From Lolium rigidum (Eukaryota; Streptophyta; Magnoliopsida; Poales; Poaceae): DNA of 64,000 nt. Shown one piece after another: positions 45,403 through 57,848 of this stretch. Under the pieces are notes generated by a model. The model was given only the letters and a program-made list of their open reading frames with translations. It had not been told where the DNA came from and did not search any database. Numbering within the stretch: position 1 is the stretch's first letter; the number at the start of each line of letters is the position of its first letter. Both the position numbers and the translations under genes were made by a program. Location of the stretch: assembly GCF_022539505.1 (NCBI RefSeq), contig NC_061513.1, positions 346,657,617-346,721,616 on the forward strand, in the 5' to 3' direction.

Positions 45403-46373
45403 GGGTATGTGTAGCCGCGAAGAGATGCGCTTGGCTTTATATGAATATGTTCACTATGTTAAGAGAATGAAGATAAACCACCTGAACCTAAGGTGGCGTA
45501 TCAAATTCCTATTGTTATTGCCAAGAAAGCAATGAAACTAACTTTTATAGGGGATAAAAGTCAAACTGCTGTGGGACATTTACATGCTATTGAAGATCTA
45601 TGCTCTTTATTTAAATTGGCTCGTATTCCTCATGATGATGTGAAGAGGAAATTATTATATCTATGTCTTGTTGGTAGTGCTCGCATATGGTTTCGATCTC
45701 TGGATGTTGAATGTCGTCTTGACTGGGAATGTGTGAGGAAAGCCTTCTATCTCAAATACTATACTCCTACATAATCTTATGATGATCGATGTCATATTTA
45801 TAATTTTTGGTCTCATGTTGGAGAAAGTATTGCTCAAGTTTGGGGTAGGCTTAATGATCTCATTCATAAGAATTCTTATCACGGTATTCCTGATAGTCTT
45901 ATATTTATAAATTTCAATGTGAGGCTGCCCCAGCATCATAGGGACTTTATGGATAATTCATCTGAAGGGAGTTTTACTAATACAACTCAACAAGAAGCAA
46001 GGAATTTATTGGATACTATTTCTAATAATACTGCTGCATGGGATCTTGATAAAGTTAACCAACCTAGCTCGTTTTGAATATGAATATGCATGTGTTGAGA
46101 ATTTCTCTACTACTATATTTTTTAAGAATTAAAGAATATGTTTGGTGTTGATCCTCATATATTCGTAGAAGTTTCTAAATATTTTCCTAACCATTTTAAT
46201 GTTCCTAAGAAGGGATTCAAAGTTTCTGCTAAACCTCTTAAGACTTCTCCATATATTGCTAAAGTTGAGAAACAAGTTCAACAAGCATCCTCTGTCATCA
46301 TAGAAGAATATGTGGAATCTCCTCCATATCCAAATAGAATGAAGGAAAATTTACTCACCACTATTGCAAATTA
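45403..46373 (+). pseudogene. Athila-like gag remnant
   Basis: The clearest part is 45493-45774: GDKSQTAVGHLHAIEDLCSL, IPHDDVKRKLLYLCLVGSA, then WFRSLDVE and FYLKYYTPT, the core of a Ty3 gag. Stops and shifts follow (for example the TAA at 45773-45775), and a further frame with SPYIAKVEKQVQQASSV runs to 46373. It is broken and not expressible as one protein. Confidence 0.7.
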
Positions 46374-46499
46374 GAGTGCTAGAAGATGTCATGAACCATA
46401 TGAAAAAAATGACATGAGCAAAAAAATTAAATGAAGAAACTCCTTCTGATGTTTATTTACGTGAAGATTCCACTAAGGTAATTCAAGGTAATACTACTA

Positions 46500-46960
46500 A
46501 AGTTGGTAAACCTATTATATCTGTGGTATTGGAACTTCATGCTATCATGGTCTATGTGATATTGGAGCAAGTATAAGTGTGATACCATATTCTCTATATC
46601 TTGAAATCAAGCCTGACATTGATCCCATACACATGGAAGAAACATGTACAACTATTCAACTTGCTAATAAAGAGTATATTTGTCCTCTTGGTATGGTAAA
46701 AGATGTTGAAGTATTAATAGAAAAGATTAATTAATTAACCTGTTGATTTTATTGTACTTGGTTGCTCCCAAGATGCATTTTGTCCTATTATATTTGGTAA
46801 ACCTTTCTTACATATTGTTGGTATTGAAATTAGTTTACCGAAAGAGAAAGTGTTTATTAAATATGATGGAGAAAGGTTAGAATTTATTTTTTCAAAGTTT
46901 ATTGATAAGCATTTAGAAAAATAAAAAATTCAAAAAGATATAGTAGAAACTCTTACTTCT
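46500..46960 (+). pseudogene. Athila-like aspartic protease remnant
   Basis: The plus strand shows CYHGLCDIGASISVIPYSLY, with the retropepsin-type catalytic D-I-GA present, then IQLANKEYICPLGMVKDVEV and a flap/terminal part with DFIVLGC and PIIFGKPFL. Frameshifts and an in-frame stop near 46735 break it. It lies between gag and reverse transcriptase, as expected for Ty3 elements. Confidence 0.7.
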
Positions 46961-47807
46961 GTGGCAATTTCTTCATCGGACGTGGTGGAACGTTATGTAC
47001 TTAATCAAGAGGAGCCATTTAATAATGAAGAAAGAGAAGCACTAGAACAAATATTATCTCAACAACCACCACAATTGCAATTGCATATTGCACCTGATAA
47101 TCTAGGAGTTTTACCACCACCTAAAGAAGATCCTAGCTTTGAATTAAAACCTTTGCCTGAAGATATGAAATATGCGTTCCTTGATGAGAAGAATATATAT
47201 CCTGTTATTATTAGTGCTAACATTTCAGGATATGAAGAAAAAATTACTTGAAGTGATGCATGCTCATATGACATCTATTGGCTATTCTCTTGATGATCTA
47301 AAAGGTATAAGTCCACTTTATACATACATAAGATTAATTTGGAAGAAGATGCAAAGCCCGTTGTTGATTACCAACATCGCCTTCATCCAAAAATGAAAGA
47401 AGTGGTAATAAATGAGGTAATTAAACTCATTGTAGCCGGTATTATTTATCGTATAGCTGATAGTAAATGAGTAAGTCATGTTCATTTTATTCCTAAGAAA
47501 GGAGAAATCATTGTGGTTCCAAATGAGGAAAATGAACTTGTAGCTCGACGTACTGTTACTGGTTATAGAATGCGCATTGATTTTAGAAAGTTAATTAAAG
47601 CTACTCGTAAATATCATTATCTTTTTCCATTGATTGATCAAATGCTAGAAAGATTATCTAAGCATTCACATTTTTGCTATCTTGATGGTTATTCTGGTTT
47701 CTATCAAATTCCTGTGCACAAAGATGATCAATAAAAGACTATTTTTACTTGTCCCTTTGGTACTTTTGCTTATAGAATAATGCCATTTGGTTTATGAAAT
47801 GCTCATG
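46961..47807 (+). pseudogene. Athila-like reverse transcriptase remnant, 5' half
   Basis: A linker with FELKPLPEDMKYAFLDEKN precedes the RT domain. RT motifs follow: HPKMKEVVINEVIKLI, TGYRMRIDFRKLIKATRK, then LIDQMLERLSKHSHFCYLDG and YSGFYQIPV, and finally FGTFAYRIMPFG. Stops replace codons near 47470, 47733 and 47797. The domain is cut off before the catalytic YxDD region by an LTR insertion at 47808; the rest, RNase H and integrase should lie outside the window. Confidence 0.82.
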
Positions 47808-48314
47808 TGATGACGTTGGGACTCCAAGTGTAGAGTGTTTTACCCTCAAGGATGACTCGAGGGTTACTCTCGGAAATGGAGTAAAGAGTTATCTCTCCCT
47901 CTCTTATTCTAGCAATTCTGCAAAATAAAATAAAGCCTTGTATCCCCAACTCCACTATGTGGTTGTCAAGCATAAATTTTCGTGTAAGTAAAAGTAAATA
48001 AAGTAGCAACTAAAGTAAAGGAAACTAAACAAGTAAAGTAAACTAAGTAAAAACGGTAAAGGTTTGTTTGTTTTGAGTTTTTGTATGCAAATAAGAAAGA
48101 TAAATATTTTGTATTTTCGGATTTAAATAGTACTGTAAATAAAAAATAAGATAAAAGTAATGGAAAGGTGTTTAATTTGATTAAAATTGGACCGCAGTTC
48201 ATGAGTTGACTTTACTATTCTCTCTTTTAAATTGTAGTGGACAATAACAATTCATCAATGAGACATGAGGAAAATAACTTTAACATGTATAAGATAATCA
48301 TTCATATGGGCATC
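47808..48314 (-). mobile_element. LTR-X: partial LTR inserted in the reverse transcriptase
   Basis: TGATGACGTTGGGACTCC begins precisely where the RT frame ends, preceded by TCATG as the expected 5-bp target duplication. AT-rich and GTAAA-rich sequence follows up to 48314, where E4 begins. Minus orientation is inferred from its similarity in style to the other right-to-left LTRs. Confidence 0.55.
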
Positions 48315-50936
48315 TGATGTCTACGCACGCTTCTATTCCTGTAGACAGTGTTGGGCCTCCAAGAGCAGAGGTTTGTAGAACAACAGCAAGTTTCCCTTAA
48401 GTGAATCACCCAAGGTTTATCGAACTCAGGGAGGTAGAGGTCAAAGATATCCCTCTCAAGCAACCCTGCAATTACGATACAAGAAGTCTCTTGTGTCCCC
48501 AACACACCTAATACACTTGTCAGATGTATAGGTGCACTAGTTCGGCGAAGAGATAGTAAGATGCAAGTGATATGGATGAATATGAGTGGTAATAGCAATC
48601 TGGAATAAAGATGGCAGCGAGTAAACATGCAACAGAACAGTAAATAAGCGGTGTTTGCAGTATTGGAAACAAGGCCTAGGGATCCTACTTTCACTAGTGG
48701 ACACTCTCAACATTGATCACATAATAAATAAGTTCTCTTCCTTTGTACTACTTTCAAAGACTCTATTGTTGGATAACAAACACCATTCATTGTGTAGGGC
48801 TACGAGAGCACCCTCAAGCCGGAGTAAACAAGCTCCACAACGTCATAAAGGAATCACACAAGATGCAAACAACTGTCACTTGTCACACCATAGAGAGTAA
48901 TTCCGGAGTTCATATAAAGTAACTCTAGAGTGCATAGTAATAGTTAACTTCACAATCTACAAGAGATCACGATCATAACCTACGCCAAGTACTACATGAT
49001 GCACACACTGTCCACATTACATCATGAAGGAGGAATAGACTACTTTAATAACATCACTAGAGTAGCACATAGATTAATAGTAATACAAAGCTCATCATAT
49101 GGATCTCAATCGTGCAAGGAAATTCATGAGATCATTGTATTGAGGTACATGAGAGAGAGATTAACCACATAGCTACCGGTAGAGCCCTCAGCCTCGAGGG
49201 AGAATTACTCCCTCCTCATCATGGAGACAGCGATGGCGGTGAAGATGGCGGTGGAGATGCCTTCCGGGGGCACTTCCTCGTCCCGGCAGGGTGCCGGAAC
49301 AGAGACTTTTGTCCCCCGAATTGGAGTTTCGCGATGGCGGCGGCTGCGGAAGGTTTTCCGGTGTTTCGTCAATCCGTGTCGAAGATTTAGGTCGGGACGG
49401 CTTAAATAGGCGAAGAGGTGGAGTCGGAGGGGCCACGGGGGTCCCACACACTAGGGGCGCCCACGGGCCGCGCCGCCACCACGTGTGGGGCCCCAGGGCT
49501 CCCCTCCGGTCCCTCTCGGCTCTCCGGAAGCTTCCAGGGAAAATAAGGTTACGGGCGTTGATTTCGTCCGATTCGAGAATATTTCCTTTGTAGGATTTCT
49601 AAAACCAAAAACAGCGAGAACAACGACAGCGGCACTTCGGCATCTCGTTAATAGGTTAGTTCCGGAAAATGCATCAAAATGATATAAAGTATGAATAAAA
49701 CATGTAGGTAATGTCATAAAACTAGCATGGAACATAATAAATTATAGATACGTTGGAGACGTATCAAGCATCCCCAAGCTTAGTTCCTACTCGCCCTCGA
49801 GTAGGTAAACGATAACAAGGATAATTTCTTAAGTGACATGCTACCAACATGATCTTGATCAATACTATTGTAAAGCATATGAGATGAATGAAGTGATTCA
49901 AAGCAATGGTAAAAACAATGACTAAACAACTGAATCATATAGCAAAGACTTTTCATGAATAGTACTTTCAAGACAAGCATCAATAAGACTTGCATAGGAG
50001 TTAACTCATAAAGCAATAAATTCAAAGTAAAAAGCATTGAAGCAACACAAAGGATGATTAAGTTTCAGCAATTGCTTTCAACTTGTAACATGTATATCTC
50101 ATGGATAGTTGTCAACATAAAGCAATATAACAACTGCAATAAGTAAACATGTAAGAATCAATGCACACAGTTGACACAAGTGTTTGCTTCTAAGATGGAA
50201 AGAAGTAGGTAAACTGACTCAACATAAAGTAAAAGAATGGCCCTTCGCAGAGGGAAGCATGGATTACTATTTTTGTGCTAGATCTTTTATTTTGAAAACA
50301 TAGAAGCAATTTTGTCAACGGTAGTAATAAAGCATATGCGTTATGTATAAGACATCCTATAATTTGCAAGCCTCATGCATAGAATACTAATAGTGCCCGC
50401 ACCTTGTCCTAATTAGTTTGGATTAACATGGATTATCATTGCATAACATATGTTTCAACCAAGTGTCACAAAGGGGTACCTCTATGCCGCCTGTACAAAG
50501 GTCTAAGGAGAAAGTTCGCATTGGATTTCTCGCTTTTGATTATTCTCAACTTAGACATCCATACCGGGACAACATAGACAACGGATAATGGACTCCTCTT
50601 TTAATGCTTAAGCATTCAACAACGAGATAATATTCTCATAAGAGATTGCGAATTAGTGTCCAAGCCGAAACTTCCACCATGATTCATGGCTTTAGTTAGC
50701 GGCCCAATGTTCTTCTCTAACAATATGCATACTCAAACCATTTGATCATGAAAATCGCCCTTACTTCAGACAAGACGAACATGCATAGCAACTCACATGA
50801 TATTCAACAAAGGTGTAAAAGTTGATGGCGTCCCCAGAAACATGGTTACCGTCAACAAGCAACTTATAAGAAATAAGATACATAGCAACATATTCAATAC
50901 CACAATAGTTTTTAAGGCTATTTTCCCATGAGCTAT
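48315..50936 (-). mobile_element. E4: left half of an Athila-like element (LTR plus 3' untranslated region)
   Basis: The 3' LTR is 48315-49766 in plus coordinates (TGATGTCTACGC ... GACGTATCA), preceded by GCATC. It is followed by the polypurine tract (49768-49782) and about 1.15 kb homologous to the 3' regions of E2, E5 and E6. It is interrupted at 50937 by LTR-5a. A TATA-like TATTTAA (complement near 49400) is present. The rest of the element should lie beyond the window. Confidence 0.75.
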
Positions 50937-52521
50937 TGATGCGTGTAGTTAACACACGTCCGTTGGGAACCCCAAGAGGAAGGTGTGATGCGTACAGTAG
51001 CAAGTTTTCCCTCAGAAAGAAACCAAGGTTTATCGAACCAGTAGGAGCCAAGAAGCACGTTGAAGGTTGATGGCGGCGAAGTGTAGTGCGGCGCAACACT
51101 AGGGATTCCGGCGCCAACGTGGAACCTGCACAACACAATCAAAGTACTTTGCCCCAACGTAACAGTGAGGTTGTCAATCTCACCGGCTTGCTGTAACAAA
51201 GGATTAATCGTATAGTGTGGAAGATGATGTTTGTTTGCGAAGAACAGTAAAGAACAATTGCAGTAGATTGTATTTCAGATGTAAAGAATGGACCGGGGTC
51301 CACAGTTCACTAGCGGTGTCTCTCCCATAAGATAAATAGCATGTTGGGTGAACAAATTACAGTTGGGCAATTGACAAATAAAGAAGGCATAACAATGCAC
51401 ATACATATATCATGCTGAGTACTATGAGATTTAATCAGGGCATTACGACAAAGTACATAGACCGCTATCCAGCATGCATCTATGCCTAAAAAGTCCACTT
51501 TCAGGTTATCATCCGAACCCCTTCCGGTATTAAGTTGTAAACAACGGACAATTGCATTAAGTATGGTGCGTAATGTAATCAACACAAATATCCTTAGACA
51601 AAGCATCGATGTTTTATCCCTAGTAGCAACGACACATCCACAACCTTAGAACTTTCTCGTCACTCGTCCCAGATTCAATGGAGGCATGAACCTACTATCG
51701 AGCATAAATACTCCCTCTTGGAGTTACAAGTATCAACTTGGCCGAGCCTCTACTAGCAACGGAGAGCATGCAAGAACATAAACAACATATATGATAGATT
51801 GATAATCAACTCGACATAGTATTCAATATTCATCGGATCCCAACAAACACAACATGTAGCATTACAAATAGATGATCTTGATCATGATAGGCAGCTCACA
51901 AGATCTAACATGATAGCACAATGAGGAGAAGACGACCATCTAGCTACTGCTATGGACCCATAGTCCAGGGGTGAACTACTCACACATCGATCCGGAGGTG
52001 ATCATGGCGATGAAGAGCCCTCCGGGAGATGATTCCCCTCTCCGGCAAGGTGCCGGAGGTGATCTCCTGAATCCCCCGAGATGGGATTGGCGGCGGCGGC
52101 GTCTCTGGAAGGTTTTCCGTATCATGGCTCTCGGTACAGAGGGTTTTGCGACGAAGGCTTTAAGTAGGCGGAAGGGCGGAGTCGGAGGAGTCACGGGGGC
52201 CCCACACGCTAGGGCCGCGCGGGCCCACCTTAGGCCGCGCCGCCCTAGTGTGGCGGCGCCCCGTGGCCCCACTTCGTTTCTCCCTCGGTCTTCTGGAAGC
52301 TTCGTGGAAAAATAAGCCCCTGGGCGTTGATTTCGTCCAATTCCGAGAATATTTCCTTACTAGGATTTCTGAAACCAAAAACAGCAGAAAACAGCAACTG
52401 GCTCTTCGGCATCTCGTCAAGAGGTTAGTGCCGGAAAATGCATAATAATGACATATAATGTGTATAAAACATGTGAGTATCATCATAAAAGTAGCATGGA
52501 ACATAAGAAATTATAGATACG
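50937..52521 (-). mobile_element. LTR-5a: LTR inserted in E4 and cut by E5
   Basis: It starts TGATGCGTGTAGTTAAC, preceded by GCTAT, and runs 1.585 kb. Its last bases (ATAGATACG) stop about 14 bases short of the family's normal end (GACGTATCA), exactly where E5's LTR begins. Confidence 0.72.
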
Positions 52522-55500
52522 TGATGCGTGTAGTTGACACGTCCGTAATTGGGAACCCCAAGAGGAAGGTGTGATGCGCACAGTAGCAAGTTTCCCTCAG
52601 TAAGAAACCAAGGTTTAATCGAACCAGTAGGAGTCAAGAAGCACGTTGAAGGTTGATGGCGGAGGAGTGTAGTGCGGCGCAACACCAGGGATTCCGGCGC
52701 CAACGTGGAACCTGCACAACACAATCACAGAACTTTGCCCCAACGTAACAGCGAGGTTATCAATCTCACCGGCTTGCTGTAAACAAAGGATTAGATGTAT
52801 AGTGTGGATGATGATGTTTGTTTGCGAAGAACATATATCATGATGAGTACTATGAGATTTAATCAGGGCATTACGACAAAGTACATAGACCGCCATCCAG
52901 CATGCATCTATGCCTAAAAAGTCCACCTTCAGGTTATCATCCGAACCCCCTCCAGTATTAAGTTGTAAACAACGGACAATTGCATTAAGTATGGTGTGTA
53001 ATGTAATCAACACAAATATCCTTAGACAAAGCATCGATGTTTTATCCATAGTGGCAACAAGCACATCCACAACCTTAGAACTTTACGTCACTCGTCCCGG
53101 ATTTAATGGAGGCATGAACCCACTATCGAGCATAAATACTCCCTCTTGGAGTCACAAGTATCAACTTGGCCGGAGCCTCTACTAGCAACGGAGAGCATGC
53201 AAGAACATAAATAACATATATGATAGATTGATAATCAACTTGACATAGTATTCAATATTCATCGGATCCCAACAAACACAACATGAAGGATTACAAATAG
53301 ACGATCTTGATCATGATAGGCAGCTCACAAGATCGAACATGATAGCAAAATGAGGAGAAGACGACCATCTAGCTACTGCTATGGACCCATAGTCCAGGGG
53401 TGAACTACTCACACATCGATCCGGAGGCGATCATGGCGATGAAGAGACCTCCGGGAGATGATTCCCCTCTCCGGCAGGGTGCCGGGGGCGATCTCCTGAA
53501 TCCCCCGAGATGGGATTGGCGGCGGCGGCGTCTCTGGAAGGTTTTCCGTATCGTGGCTCTCGGTATTGGGGGTTTCGCGATGGAGGCTTTAAGTAGGCGG
53601 AAGGGCGGAGTCGGGAGAGTCACGGGGGCCCCACACGCTAGGGCCGCGCGGGCCCCCTCTAGGCCACGCCGCCCTAGTGTGGCGGCGCCCCATGGCCCCA
53701 CTTCGTCTCCCCTCCGGTCTTCTGGAAGCTTCGTGGAAAAATAGGCCCCTGGGCGTTGATTTCGTCCAATTCCGAGAATATTTCCTTACTAGGATTTCTG
53801 AAACCAAAAACAGCAGAAAACAACAAGCGGCTCTTCGGCATCTCGTCAATAGGTTAGTGCCGGAAAATGCATAAATATGACATATAATGTGTATAAAACA
53901 TGTGAGTATCATCATAAAAGTAGCATGGAACATAAGAAATTATAGATACGTTTGGGACGTATCAAGCATCCCCAAGCTTAGTTCCTACTCGCCCTCGAGT
54001 AGGTAAACGATAACAAAGATAATTTCTGAAGTGACATGCTATCATAATCTTGATCATAATATTGTAAAGCATATGAGATGAATGCAGCGATTCTAAGCAA
54101 TGATGAAGATAATGAGTAAACAAATGAATCATATAGCAAAGACTTTTCATGAATAATTCTTTCAAGACAAGCATCAATAAGACTTGCATAACAGTTAACT
54201 CATAAAGCAATAAATTCTTAGTAAAGGCGTTGAAGCAACACAAAGGAAGATATAAGTTTCAGCGGTTGCTTTCAACTTTAACATGTATATCTCATGGATA
54301 ATTGTCAACACAAAGTAATATAACAAGTGCAATAGGTAAACATGTAAGAATCAATGCACACAGTTTACACAAGTGTTTGCTTCTGGGATAGAAAGAATAG
54401 GTAAACTGACTCAACAATAAAGTAAAAGATAGGCCCTTCGCAGAAGCATTGATTACTATATTTGTGCTAGAGCTTTTCATTTTGAAAACAAGAAACAATT
54501 TTGTCAACGGTAGTAATAAAGCATATGTGTTATGTATAAGATATCCTATAAGTTGCAAGCCTCATGCATAGTATACTAATAGTGCTCACACCTTGTCCTA
54601 ATTAGCTTGGGTTAACACGGATTATCATTGCATAACATATGTTTCAACCAAGTGTCACAAAGGGGTACCTCTATGCCGCTCGTACAAGGGTCTAAGGAGA
54701 AGGTTCGCATTGGATTTCTCGCTTTTGATCATTCTCAACTTAGACACCCATACCGGGACAACATAGACAACGAGATAATGGACTCCTCTTTTAATGCTTA
54801 AGCATTTAACAACAGATAATATTCTCATAAGAGATTGAGGATTAGCTATCCACACTGAAACTTCCACCATGAATCATGGCTTTAGTTAGCGGCCCAATGT
54901 TCTTCTCTAACAGTATGCATACTCAAACCATTTGACAGTGAAAACCGCCCTTACTTCAGACAAGACGAACATGCATAGCAACTCACATGATATTCAACAA
55001 AGGTAAAAGAGTTGATGGCGTCCCCGTAAAACATGGTTACCGCTCAACAAGCAACTTACTAAGAAATAAGACACATAAGTACATATTCTTCACCACGATA
55101 GTTTTTAAGCTATTTTGTCCCATGAGCTATATATTGTAAAAGTAAAGAATAGAAATTTTAAAGGTAGCACTCAAGTAATGTACTTTGGAATGGCGGAGAA
55201 ATACCATGTGGTAGGTAGGTATGGTGGACACAAATGACATGGTTATTGGCTCAAGGATTTGGATGCATGAGAAGAATTCCTCTCGATACAAGGCTAGGCT
55301 AGCAAGGTTGTATGAAGCAAACTCAAGTATGAAATGGTGCAGCAAGACTCACATATAAACATATTGTAAGCATTATAAGACTTTACATCGTCTCCTTGTT
55401 GTTCAAACACCTCAACCAGAAAATATCTAGACTTAGAGAGACCAATCATGCAAACCAAATTTTAACATGCTCTATGTAGTTATTCATTAATGGGTACAAG

Positions 55501-55853
55501 GTACATGATGCAAGAGCTTAAACAAGATCTATATGAGCACAACAATTGCCAAGTATCACATTATTCAAGACATTATACCATTTACCACATGCGGCATTTT
55601 CCGTTTCCAACCATATATCAATGAATGAAATAGTTCAAATTTCGCAATGAACATTAAAGATAAAGCTAAGAACACATGTGTTCATACGCAACAGCGGAGC
55701 GTGTCTCTCTCCCAAACAAAGAATGCTAGGATCCGATTTATTCAAACAAAACAAAAACAAAAACAAACAGACGCTCCAAGTAAAGCACATAAGATGTGAC
55801 TGAATAAAAATATAGTTTCACTAGAGGAACCTGATAATGTTGTCGATGAAGAA

Positions 55854-55937
55854 GGGGATGCCTTGGGCATCCCCAAGCTTAGACGCTTGAGTCTTCTTAA
55901 AATATGCAGGGATGAACCACGGGGCATCCCCAAGCTT
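55854..55937 (-). promoter_or_regulatory. PPT-like motifs and perfect hairpin in E5
   Basis: The hairpin is 55854-55874 with 9-bp arms. A second motif copy is at 55924-55937 and the true polypurine tract at 53966-53980. Confidence 0.72.
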
Positions 55938-56567
55938 TGGCTTTTCACTCTTCTTGATCATATTGTATCATCCTCCTCTCTTGACCCTTGAAAACTTCCT
56001 CCACACCAAACTCGAAACAAACTCATTAGAGGGTCGAGTGCATAATTCATATATTCAGAGGTGACATAATCATTCTTAATACTTCTGGACATTGCACAAA
56101 GCTACTGAAAGTTAATGGAACAAAGAAATCTATCGAACATAGCAAAACAGGCAATGCGAAATAAAAGGCAGAATCTGTCAAAACAGAACAGTCCGTAAAG
56201 AAGAATTTTAAAGTGGCACCAGACTTGCTCAGATGAAAATGCCCAAATTGAATGAAAGTTGAGTACATATCTGAGGATCACGCACGTAAATTTGCAGATT
56301 ATTCTGAGTTACCTACAGAGAATTCTGCCCAGATTCGTGACAGCAAGAAATCTGTTCCTGCGCAGTAATCCAAATCTAGTATTGACTTTACTATCAAAGA
56401 CTTTACTTGGCACAACAATGCAATAAAATAAAGATAAGGAGAGGTTGCTATAGTAGTAAACAACTTCCAAGACTCAAATATAAAACAAAGTGCAGAAGTA
56501 AAATAATGGGTTGTCTCCCATAAGCGCTTTTCTTTAACGCCTTTCAGCTAGGCGCAGAAAGTGTGAA

Positions 56568-57222
56568 TCAAGTATTATCAAGAGACGAAGCATCAACATC
56601 ATTACCAGGGGTGTTGGGAGTTTTCTCAACTATGCATTTTATCTTATCTATGTGAGTTTCAGAGGCTCCCTTTTCATTATTCTTAGGTTTGCTATCCTCG
56701 TCAAACAAATTTTCGAGGACAAGCCAACCATAATTAGTTTCTAGAGCGTCGCTCATTCCTAGGAGCTTACAAGGTATTGTTGTCTTAATCTCCCCACCAT
56801 CATTAATATCATTAGTGTACCTTACTCTCTCCATGTCCATCTTTTCAAGGATACTAACAAAATTGGTATAAGAGCCAAGCATATTGTATTTAATAAAGAC
56901 CTTTCTAGCCTCTCTTGCTACACCACCAAATTCTTTAAGAAGGGTTTCTAAAACAAAATCTTTCTTTTCCCCTTCTTCCATATCACCGAGTGTGAGAAAC
57001 ATGTGTTGGATTATAGGATTGAGATTAACAAATTTAGTTTCCAACATGCGAACTAAAGAAGCAACGAGCAATTTCATAAGTAGGAGCAAGTTCTACCAAG
57101 TGTCTATCTTCAAAATCTTCAGCGGTACTAACATGAGTGAAAAAATCTTCTATATTATCTCTTCCAATTATAGACCCTCGGCCTACCGGTATGTCTTTTA
57201 GAGTGTACTTGGGAGGAAACAT
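56568..57222 (-). pseudogene. E5 ORF, unrecognised, one frameshift
   Basis: ATG at 57222 opens MFPPKYTLKDIPVGRGSIIG, then EDFFTHVSTAEDFEDRHLVE. The frame breaks near 57075 and continues from about 57070 in another frame with PIIQHMFLTLGDMEEGEKKD, FGGVAREARKVFIKYNMLGS and YGWLVLENLFDEDSKPKNN, ending ASSLDNT at 56568. The break falls at a CGAG tetranucleotide, a context where copies in this window differ by one base (see findings), so it may be a consensus error. I do not recognise the family. The ending resembles that of E2's last frame (ASLDNT), suggesting a shared 3' cassette border. Confidence 0.6.
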
Positions 57223-57438
57223 GATGAAATAAACAAGAGGTAAATAAAGTAAATGCAAGTAACTAATTTTTGTGTGTTTTTGATATAGAGAACAAAACAG
57301 TAAATAAAGTAAAGCTAGCAACTAATTTTTTTGTGTTTTGTTTTAGTGCAGCAAACAAAGTAGTAAATAAAATAAAGCAAGACAAAAACAAAGTAAAGAG
57401 ATTGGAAGTGGCGACTCCCCTTGCAGCGTGTCTTGATC

Positions 57439-57456
57439 TCCCCGGCAACGGCGCCA
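57439..57456 (-). other. E5 primer-binding site
   Basis: The complement reads TGGCGCCGTTGCCGGGGA, 10 bases from the LTR edge at 57467. Confidence 0.85.
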
Positions 57457-57690
57457 GAAATTTTCTTGATGCGTGTAGTTGACACGTCCGTTGGGAACCC
57501 CAAGAGGAAGGTGTGATGCGCACAGTAGCAAGTTTCCCTCAGTAAGAAACCAAGGTTTAATCGAACCAGTAGGAGTCAAGAAGCACGTTGAAGGTTGATG
57601 GCGGAGGAGTGTAATGCGGCGCAACACCAGGGATTCCGGCGCCAACGTGGAACCTGCACAACACAATCACAGAACTTTGCCCCAACGTAA

Positions 57691-57848
57691 TGATGATGCG
57701 TAAAGCACACGCTCGTTGGGAACCCCAAGTGGAAGGTGTGATGCGTACAACAGCAAGTTTCCCTCAGTAAGAAACCAAGGTTTATCGAACCAGTAAGAGT
57801 CAAGAAGCACGTCGAAGGTTGATGGCGGCGAAGTATAGTGCGGCGCAA
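57691..57848 (-). mobile_element. E2-type LTR fragment inserted in the E5 5' LTR
   Basis: TGATGATGCGTAAAGCACAC matches the ancestral LTR edge of E2 (without the 86-bp extension). It is preceded by CGTAA, the expected target duplication, and is cut after 158 bp by E6. Confidence 0.68.

Larger units (their letters stand above)
52522..57690 (-). mobile_element. E5: Athila-like element with unrecognised ORF, right end cut
   Basis: The left (3') LTR is 52522-53964, preceded by ATACG, and lacks about 167 bp (near 52829) that LTR-5a has. The polypurine tract is the complement of 53966-53980 and the PBS the complement of 57439-57456. The right (5') LTR starts at 57467 and is cut after 224 bp at 57690 by another LTR. 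The interior carries the shared 3' region, the PPT-like hairpin (55854-55874) and an ORF not seen in the other elements (56568-57222). No pol is present. Confidence 0.82.
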
